Under the pieces are notes generated by a model. It was not told the origin of the DNA, searched no databases, and was given only the letters and a program-made list of their open reading frames with translations. From NCBI GenBank assembly GCA_029259815.1, contig JAJDEJ010000091.1, positions 1-49,129 on the forward strand: a stretch of 49,129 nt of DNA. Direction: 5' to 3'. Positions 44,326-49,129 of the stretch are shown one piece after another; the stretch's first letter is position 1; each line of letters opens with the position of its first letter. This DNA is from Planctomycetaceae bacterium (lineage in GTDB: Bacteria > Planctomycetota > Planctomycetia > Planctomycetales > Planctomycetaceae). The translations under genes and the position numbers were made by a program.

Positions 44326-44736
44326 ATGTCTGAACTCCTCCACAAATGCATGACGAAAGCGACGACCGCAGTAGGCGACCAGCGGAACTACGGACCGAAC
44401 TGGGTCACGTCGCGCAGGGGTTCATTGAAGGTTTACGATGACTGCCTCGAATGTGGCGATTGGCGGATCGACTACCCTGATATCAAGAACGCCGTTCTGC
44501 TTTCGTTTCGATCGTTATTCCTTCGCATCCCAGGATATCTTCTGACAGTAGAGACGGAGGATCGGACGTACCACTTTGGTCTCAATGGTTGGGGCCAATT
44601 CTGGAAAGGCGATCTTCCGTTTGAGGCGAAACGGGAGAGAGGAAAGATTGGGATGACATGGTTCAGTCTCATCTTGCGATTGATACTGATTGGATACGTT
44701 GGATATGTGCTGTGGCAATGGATCGCATCCCGATGA
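44326..44736 (+). CDS. Hypothetical protein with C-terminal membrane helix
   Basis: 136 residues, not recognised. A soluble part with SLKVYDDCLECGDWRIDYPD and TYHFGLNGWGQFW resembles a small beta-rich domain (perhaps PH-like; weak). It is followed by a tail-anchor-like helix near 113-132 (FSLILRLILIGYVGYVLWQW). It starts 50 bp after the YdjY gene and may be co-transcribed with it. Confidence 0.65.
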   Translation: MSELLHKCMTKATTAVGDQRNYGPNWVTSRRGSLKVYDDCLECGDWRIDYPDIKNAVLLSFRSLFLRIPGYLLTVETEDRTYHFGLNGWGQFWKGDLPFEAKRERGKIGMTWFSLILRLILIGYVGYVLWQWIASR

Positions 44737-44789
44737 TACAGCCGTATAGGGCCGAACGAGAGCTACGAACACACGTCCAATGCCAGTGG

Positions 44790-44868
44790 TGTAGATCCGG
44801 CTGTGCCGGACGATAGAGAGGATAGTACACTGTTCCTGGTTTGCGTCCGGCGAGAGCCGGACCTACGT
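44790..44868. repeat. Paired GTCCGGC...GCCGGAC palindromes in inverted order
   Basis: ATCCGGCTGTGCCGGAC near 44795-44811 and GTCCGGCGAGAGCCGGACC near 44845-44863. Each is a hairpin, and the pair is flanked by GTAG on the left and CTAC on the right, as in a BIME-like unit. Confidence 0.8.
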
Positions 44869-44873
44869 CTCTG

Positions 44874-44942
44874 GACACCGAGGTGCTGGTGGAATTGGTC
44901 CCCCGGTTTGAGAAAGTCGATGCGTCAGCAATTTCGCCCTGA
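44874..44942 (+). pseudogene. Remnant of the 3' end of a second YdjY gene
   Basis: Reads DTEVLVELVPRFEKVDASAI, then SP and TGA. This is nearly identical to the end of the gene at 43296-44276 (DTEVLVELVPRFEKVDAPAN, then SP). The rest of the copy is missing, and the preserved part begins right after the GTCCGGC repeat, so the repeat probably marks the breakpoint. Confidence 0.8.
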
Positions 44943-45027
44943 TAGACATTCATGGGTGGCTGTGGTCGAACAACGGGAATCCACAGTCAATCACCGTAAC
45001 TGACTCCTCACCCACTAATTCAACACC

Positions 45028-45675
45028 ATGAACAGACGCCTCAGACGTCATGGCCCGATTGCGTTGCTCTGTGGTGTCATCGTGTTCGTTATCATGAATC
45101 TGGCGGCATGGTACAACCTTCGCGGCGAGATGAACGTGTGCAGACGCCAGGGATTCACTCGAACGACGTTGCAGCTCATCACTCAGGAACTTGAGAAGTA
45201 TCAAATCGAACACGAGGAGTTCCCGAACGCACTCACTGATGTCCCGAATCTGCCAGTCTCAGGAAGTGACCCCGATGGCATTGATCTGGACGAATGGGAA
45301 CATCCAATCCAATATGAACTCACCGACTCATCATTCGAGTTATTCTCGCTCGGTCGAGATGGTCGTCCCGGAGGCATCGGACTTGACGCCGACATCTATC
45401 ATGACGGTAGAAACCGCGAGCTGTCGCTCGCGACCTTCCGTCAATACTTCGGCGAGTCAGACCGAGCTGAGGTCGACCATGGTGGTTTCTTCATGGTCAG
45501 TTTGATCGTCGGCGTGATGGTGATCTACCAAACTTTCGTTTTACTCGATGACTTGGGCACCTTCGAGAAATCATGGAGTCCGGTCAAGTTCATTTTGTAC
45601 TGCATTGCCATCGTGTGCATCGCGTCGCTTGTGGGCGTGCTGTTGCTTCCGTTGCACATTCCAAGCGGGCACTGA
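45028..45675 (+). CDS. Membrane protein with a GspG-like pseudopilin domain
   Basis: 215 residues. One N-terminal helix (ALLCGVIVFVIMNLAAW), then TLQLITQELEKYQIEHEEFP, DEWEHPIQYEL and FELFSLGRDGRPGG, which read like the C-terminal part of a type II secretion major pseudopilin. Two further helices follow (MVSLIVGVMVIYQTFVLL and FILYCIAIVCIASLVGVLLL). There is no prepilin G/FTLIE site, so it is not a normal pseudopilin. The next gene starts four bp after its stop. Confidence 0.7.
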   Translation: MNRRLRRHGPIALLCGVIVFVIMNLAAWYNLRGEMNVCRRQGFTRTTLQLITQELEKYQIEHEEFPNALTDVPNLPVSGSDPDGIDLDEWEHPIQYELTDSSFELFSLGRDGRPGGIGLDADIYHDGRNRELSLATFRQYFGESDRAEVDHGGFFMVSLIVGVMVIYQTFVLLDDLGTFEKSWSPVKFILYCIAIVCIASLVGVLLLPLHIPSGH

Positions 45676-45678
45676 CTC

Positions 45679-46059
45679 ATGCGATTTCTCTATCTGCGTG
45701 ATCCTCTGTTCCTCGCCTCTTTCATGCTCTACTGGAGCAATCGGTTCGTATTCAAACAGTGCAGCGGGATTCGCTTCTTTCACAATCACTTCAACGATCT
45801 CATCTGCATCCCATTTTTCGTCCCGATCGTGCTGTTCATCGCACGTGCATGCAGGATTCGTCCGCACGACCATCCGCCTCAGGTTTATGAGATCTACCTG
45901 TCGCTGATTGTGTGGTCTATCATGTTTGAACTATGGTTCCCCAGTCTCCCGTTCTGGTCTCAATGGGTTGTCGGTGATCCGCTTGATGTCTTCTGGTACT
46001 GCATGGGTGCATCGATCGCGTCACTCTGGTGGCGATTCCATTACCGTTCAGCCTTGTAG
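45679..46059 (+). CDS. Hypothetical polytopic membrane protein
   Basis: 126 residues, not recognised. Three or four hydrophobic segments: DPLFLASFMLYWSNRFVF, DLICIPFFVPIVLFIARA, YLSLIVWSIMFELWFPSLP and DVFWYCMGASIASLWW. It has many aromatic residues and several conserved-looking polar ones (HNHFND). It is tightly joined to the GspG-like gene, suggesting one unit. Confidence 0.65.
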   Translation: MRFLYLRDPLFLASFMLYWSNRFVFKQCSGIRFFHNHFNDLICIPFFVPIVLFIARACRIRPHDHPPQVYEIYLSLIVWSIMFELWFPSLPFWSQWVVGDPLDVFWYCMGASIASLWWRFHYRSAL

Positions 46060-46229
46060 GGCCAACTTCTCGAAATCTTTCCATCACCAGAACACTCAAA
46101 TTCCGTAATGAGTGCAGCGGACCGGTCCTCTTGTGTGATCTGACGCTCGATACGTTCGTGTCGGGAGTGCTCCCTTGGTGATCTTCCAATGAGCTGGTGA
46201 CTCTGCGTTGCCGGTGGAGAGGAGTCCGC

Positions 46230-47969
46230 ATGTCGACAACACCGCTGCGCGATCAGGCACTGATCATTGCTCCGACTCAGCAAAGTAGAAGCTGGCTGCG
46301 GCGTCTGCTGAGTCCGCCGAATCCGTTCTACCTGTTGAGTGCGGCGTTCATTCTGCACAGTACGGGGCTGGGGATCAGTGGGGCAGGGGAGTTGCCTGCG
46401 ACGGTGATCGTGGGCATTGTCGGAGGCTATGTGCTGCTGCTGTCGACGATCGGGTTCGGCATCGTGCGGCTGTGGAACGTGTGGGACGATGCACGGTCGA
46501 TTCTGTTGATCGTGATGCTGCTGTTTCTGGAGATGGCCCTCGCGGCGGACCGACCATTGGTCGAGCACTCCGTACTCGGCGTGCGGTTGCTGCTCATTGG
46601 ATTGACGATCACCATCCTGGCGACGGAAATCATCCTGCGTGGGCTGCGGATGCGGTTGCCGTTCGCCTTTCGCGGGCCGTTGTACCTGCTGTGGTCGCTG
46701 CTGTTTTTGTACCCACTCATCATGCTCGACCCGCTGGCGCATCGTGAGTATGCGTTGATGCCGTGGTTGACGTTGGGGTTCCCGGTTGCGTGCGGGTGCG
46801 GCATCCTCACGCTGTTGCCTGCCGTCCGGCGTGGTCCGTCATCGGTCGGCGAGAGCGGGACGCCGTGGGAGTGGCCGTGGTATCCGGGGACGCTGTTCGT
46901 CTTTCTGGGCCTCTGCCTGCTGGCTCGGTCGGCAGCAATTTGTGTGTCGTTCGACCCGGCATTCGCTTTGGACTTCAACGCTGCCTGGAACTTCCAAAGT
47001 GTGTGGGGACCGTACTTCACAGTCCCCATCCTGCTGGCGTTCGCCGTTTTGTTGATGGAGGCGGCTATCGCTCGACGACACTGGGCGACACACCTCGCCG
47101 CCCTGTTCTTGCCCGCTCTCTGTGTCGGCCTGTCGATCCCAGGCAGTGAGGGCAATGCGGCGTATCGCGAGTTCGTGATCCAATTGGTTGAAAACGTTGG
47201 CTCTCCTCTCTGGTTGATGCTGCTCGCAGCAGGAGGACTGTACGCAGTGGCAGCTGTAAGAGGGTTGGCGCTCGCTTGGCGAGGAGTTGTCTTCTGTGTG
47301 CTTGCTCTGGGTGCGGTGACGCCAGAGACGATCGACCTCCGACAAATCACGCACGCTGAACCGTGGCCATTGCTCGTCGCCGCCGGGATGCTGATGTTGC
47401 CGGGCGTGATTCAACACCGCAGTCGGTGGGTGCTGGAGGGATCGCTGTACGCCATCGGTGCCGTCTGGGCATACGACTGGCTCGACGGACAGGTGATCTC
47501 GGAAATGCGACTGGTTGCCACACTGGCGATGACGGCGACGCTCCTTGTCGGTGGACTGATGCGGGACGCGGCCGCACAGTCGATCCGCCGACTCGGGAGC
47601 ACCACGATGGTGGTTGCAGCAGGCGAGATGTGTCTGCAAACGTCAGTACTGCACGCCGTGCGTTGGTTGCCTGTGGCGTATCTTTTCTACATGGCTTTGC
47701 TGCCCGCGGTGATCGGCGGCTGGTGCCGCGACCCGTTCGTGCGATCGAGCGGAGCGATCAACGGGGTGAAGTGGTACACGGGCACGCTCCTGCAAGTCTC
47801 GGTGTTACTGCGGGAGTGGTATGCGTGGGCAGGGTGGCGATCGTTCCTGTGGGGTATTGCGATGCTGCACGTAGCGGTGGCTGCAAGTGCAATCAAGGGG
47901 GGCGTGCATCGCCGGATGTTGTCGGTGTTGCTACCCAGTCGAGTTGTGGGAGGGCGAAGCTCTTGCTGA
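46230..47969 (+). CDS. Large polytopic membrane protein of unknown function
   Basis: 579 residues with roughly 14 hydrophobic segments, beginning near PNPFYLLSAAFILHSTGLG. No catalytic motif is recognised. GGAGAGGAG lies five bases before the ATG at 46230, which decides this start over an in-frame GTG 33 bp upstream. The end (VVGGRSSC) and the TGA stop lie within a dispersed GGGAGGGCGAAGCTC repeat, so the last residues may come from the repeat. It is convergent with scpA. Confidence 0.72.
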   Translation: MSTTPLRDQALIIAPTQQSRSWLRRLLSPPNPFYLLSAAFILHSTGLGISGAGELPATVIVGIVGGYVLLLSTIGFGIVRLWNVWDDARSILLIVMLLFLEMALAADRPLVEHSVLGVRLLLIGLTITILATEIILRGLRMRLPFAFRGPLYLLWSLLFLYPLIMLDPLAHREYALMPWLTLGFPVACGCGILTLLPAVRRGPSSVGESGTPWEWPWYPGTLFVFLGLCLLARSAAICVSFDPAFALDFNAAWNFQSVWGPYFTVPILLAFAVLLMEAAIARRHWATHLAALFLPALCVGLSIPGSEGNAAYREFVIQLVENVGSPLWLMLLAAGGLYAVAAVRGLALAWRGVVFCVLALGAVTPETIDLRQITHAEPWPLLVAAGMLMLPGVIQHRSRWVLEGSLYAIGAVWAYDWLDGQVISEMRLVATLAMTATLLVGGLMRDAAAQSIRRLGSTTMVVAAGEMCLQTSVLHAVRWLPVAYLFYMALLPAVIGGWCRDPFVRSSGAINGVKWYTGTLLQVSVLLREWYAWAGWRSFLWGIAMLHVAVAASAIKGGVHRRMLSVLLPSRVVGGRSSC

Positions 47970-48095
47970 GCCGCGCCGTGAGTGACGAGGGTCAAACGCC
48001 AATGATCTCACCTGCGGGAGTCAACTGCCGCACATGTGTGACGGATAAATGTTACGCATCATCCGCTTGCGGCTCGGCAGGAGCCTCGCCCTCCC
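47948..48095. repeat. Inverted GGGAGGGCGAGGCTCCTGCC pair at two convergent gene ends
   Basis: 47948-47975 and, inverted, 48069-48095 match at about 23 of 27 positions. Each arm lies in the 3' end of one gene: the large membrane protein gene on the left, scpA on the right. A third copy is at 6531-6556. Confidence 0.88.
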
Positions 48096-48879
48096 ATGAC
48101 GCTTCATCTGTATTTGGCAGAGTGAGTCCACTGCCGTCCTGGGTCGTGCCGTCGTTCAGGGGCGGGCGGATGATGATCTCGCCAAAGGGGACCGGTTGCT
48201 CGGCACGAAAGCCGTGATGACGCAGGAGTTCGAGGACGGCGAGGAACATGCCCACGATCTTGCTGCGCAGCGACTCCTCGTCGAACAGCGATGTGAACCG
48301 CACTTCCTGTTCACGACGGACAAGGTTTCCAATCTGCTCGACATACACATGGATGGGTGTGTCGTCGTAACGGATGCTGGACTGCTCATCGACTTCCTTC
48401 CGCTGCAAGACGCGTCCCAGGGCACTCACGAGATCCCAGAGCTCGACCTCCTTGATGCGGTCGCTCGCTGGGTCGCGACCCGTGCCGGGGCGATCGTCGG
48501 AAAGTCGCGGATATCGCTCCTGCCACTCGGCAGCCCGTTCTTCGAGGGCGGTCGCAGCCTCCTTGAATCGCTTGTACTCCAATAGCCGCTCGACGAGCCC
48601 ACTGCGCGGGTCGTCACTCACGTCAGCCTCGATCGGCTCGTCCTCCTCCTCCGGTTCCGCGAGGACGAGTCGGCTCTTGACTTCGACCAGCGTGCTGGCC
48701 ATGGCGACGAAGTCTCCCACGAGATCGAGGTCCAGAAACTCCAGCACCTCGATGAATTCCTGAAACTGCCGCGTCAGTTTGGCGATCGGCAGTTCACGAA
48801 TGTCGACCTCGCTCCGCCGCACCAGGTACAGCAGCAGGTCGAGCGGGCCGGTGAACAGATCGAGTTCGACGCGGTACAT
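48052..48879 (-). CDS. scpA: Segregation and condensation protein A
   Basis: 275 residues. Kleisin subunit that links SMC arms in chromosome condensation with ScpB. N-terminus MYRVELDLFTGPLDLLLYLV, then IRELPIAKLTRQFQEFIEVL and MASTLVEVKSRLVLAEPEEE; the C-terminal winged helix is around FTSLFDEESLRSKIVGMFLA. The tail after RPPLNDGTTQDGSG includes EGEAPAEPQADDA, the translation of a dispersed repeat. The ATG at 48879 starts the family; the frame upstream passes through repeats. No Shine-Dalgarno is visible, because the GGAGAATGG repeat abuts the start. smc and scpB are not in the window. Confidence 0.92.
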   Translation of the reverse strand: MYRVELDLFTGPLDLLLYLVRRSEVDIRELPIAKLTRQFQEFIEVLEFLDLDLVGDFVAMASTLVEVKSRLVLAEPEEEDEPIEADVSDDPRSGLVERLLEYKRFKEAATALEERAAEWQERYPRLSDDRPGTGRDPASDRIKEVELWDLVSALGRVLQRKEVDEQSSIRYDDTPIHVYVEQIGNLVRREQEVRFTSLFDEESLRSKIVGMFLAVLELLRHHGFRAEQPVPFGEIIIRPPLNDGTTQDGSGLTLPNTDEASWEGEAPAEPQADDA

Positions 48880-48880
48880 G

Positions 48881-48917
48881 GGCAGGGAATGGAGAATGGA
48901 GGATGGAGAATTGGGAA
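48881..48917. repeat. GGGAATGGAGAATGGAGGAT repeat before scpA
   Basis: Purine-rich words GGAATGGAGAATGGAGGATG and GGAGAATTGGG, the same family as 24446-24540, directly upstream of the scpA start codon. Confidence 0.7.
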
Positions 48918-49006
48918 AGTGTAGCTGAATCGTTCGAGTCGCCGAAGATCGACCTGAGGGGGCCTGATTGCTAGGGTGTATGCCCCAACGGACGGGTGAG
49001 CCGTCC

Positions 49007-49060
49007 GTCCCTCTCCCCTCGAGGGAGAGGGACAGCCTTCTAGCGGAGCGATGAAGGCAG
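49007..49060. repeat. Third CCCTCTCCCC...AGGGTGAGG unit
   Basis: GTCCCTCTCCCCTCGAGGGA begins a 27-nt near-perfect palindrome, followed by ACAGCCTTCTAGCGGAGCGA and AGGGTGAGG; same unit as 27320-27480. Confidence 0.82.
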
Positions 49061-49129
49061 GGTGAGGTGGCGCCGCTGGAAAAAACGTGCAACTCAATGT
49101 CTGCACCGTCCCCACACCCTGATTCTACG

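Larger units (their letters stand above)
44737..45027. other. Repeat and gene-remnant region
   Basis: About 290 bp holding the GTCCGGC element (44790-44868) and the YdjY tail remnant (44874-44942). No intact gene is seen. Confidence 0.65.

Noticed and set aside
46427..47350. 307-codon reverse frame inside the large membrane protein gene
   Set aside because: Ser/Arg/Asn-rich shadow of a highly hydrophobic gene, with no domain.
47363..48217. 284-codon forward frame overlapping two gene ends
   Set aside because: It overlaps the end of the membrane protein gene and scpA in another frame and reads through the inverted repeats.
1..49129. tRNA or rRNA genes
   Set aside because: I saw no cloverleaf-like segment with the conserved TTCGA loop or any rRNA-like stretch; a tRNAscan run would settle it.

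Overview
The window looks like chromosomal DNA of a planctomycete (Planctomycetota). Evidence: a DUF1559 prepilin-like protein next to a small carboxypeptidase-regulatory-like lipoprotein, a BBP7-like outer-membrane barrel, a methenyl-tetrahydromethanopterin cyclohydrolase gene in a bacterial setting, an HTTM protein with a small partner gene, a glycine-rich secreted protein, a split peptidoglycan gene cluster without ftsZ, and a very high load of short palindromic repeats, some of which run into coding sequence. This assignment rests on gene content, not on a database search. I saw no rRNA, tRNA, CRISPR array, prophage or transposase.

Layout. 1-4.8 kb: the 3' end of a golvesin-domain protein, then reverse-strand gcvPA and gcvH (glycine cleavage), rpiB and a degenerate YrdC/low-molecular-weight phosphatase fusion, then a methyltransferase. 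4.8-10.4 kb: reverse-strand metabolic genes: two inositol-monophosphatase-family enzymes around an mch/ATP-grasp pair (tetrahydromethanopterin C1 metabolism), a polyhydroxyalkanoate-system protein and a LarA-type racemase. 10.6-20.1 kb: SNF2 helicase, outer-membrane barrel, tRNA-dihydrouridine synthase, a membrane protein, a methyltransferase, an alkD-like pseudogene, RimI and a BON protein. 20.1-21.2 kb: about 1.1 kb of repeats without a gene. 21.2-29.9 kb: murE, murF, mraY, ftsW and murG, the lipid II pathway, with a lipoprotein and a 41-residue membrane peptide where murD often lies. 30-34 kb: a short-chain dehydrogenase coupled to a small membrane protein, a secreted sugar isomerase-like protein and a KAP-like membrane ATPase. 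34.4-38.8 kb: surface and envelope proteins (Gly/Ser/Tyr-rich protein, HTTM pair, lipoprotein, DUF1559). 39.1-42.3 kb: an asnB/glycosyltransferase pair. 42.6-49.1 kb: macro-domain protein, YdjY protein, several unknown membrane proteins and scpA (chromosome condensation).

The most unusual theme is the repeats. At least a dozen families of 20-65 nt palindromic or paired inverted elements occupy most gene boundaries. Several supply the stop codon or last residues of genes (hisN, the ATP-grasp gene, ftsW, a polytopic membrane protein, scpA, the glycosyltransferase). One compound element lies in frame inside the ATP-grasp gene, and two mirror-image copies of another family bracket the mch/ATP-grasp pair. 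I could not identify a wholly new multi-gene system with confidence. The closest candidates are this repeat behaviour, the HTTM pair and the YrdC-phosphatase fusion.
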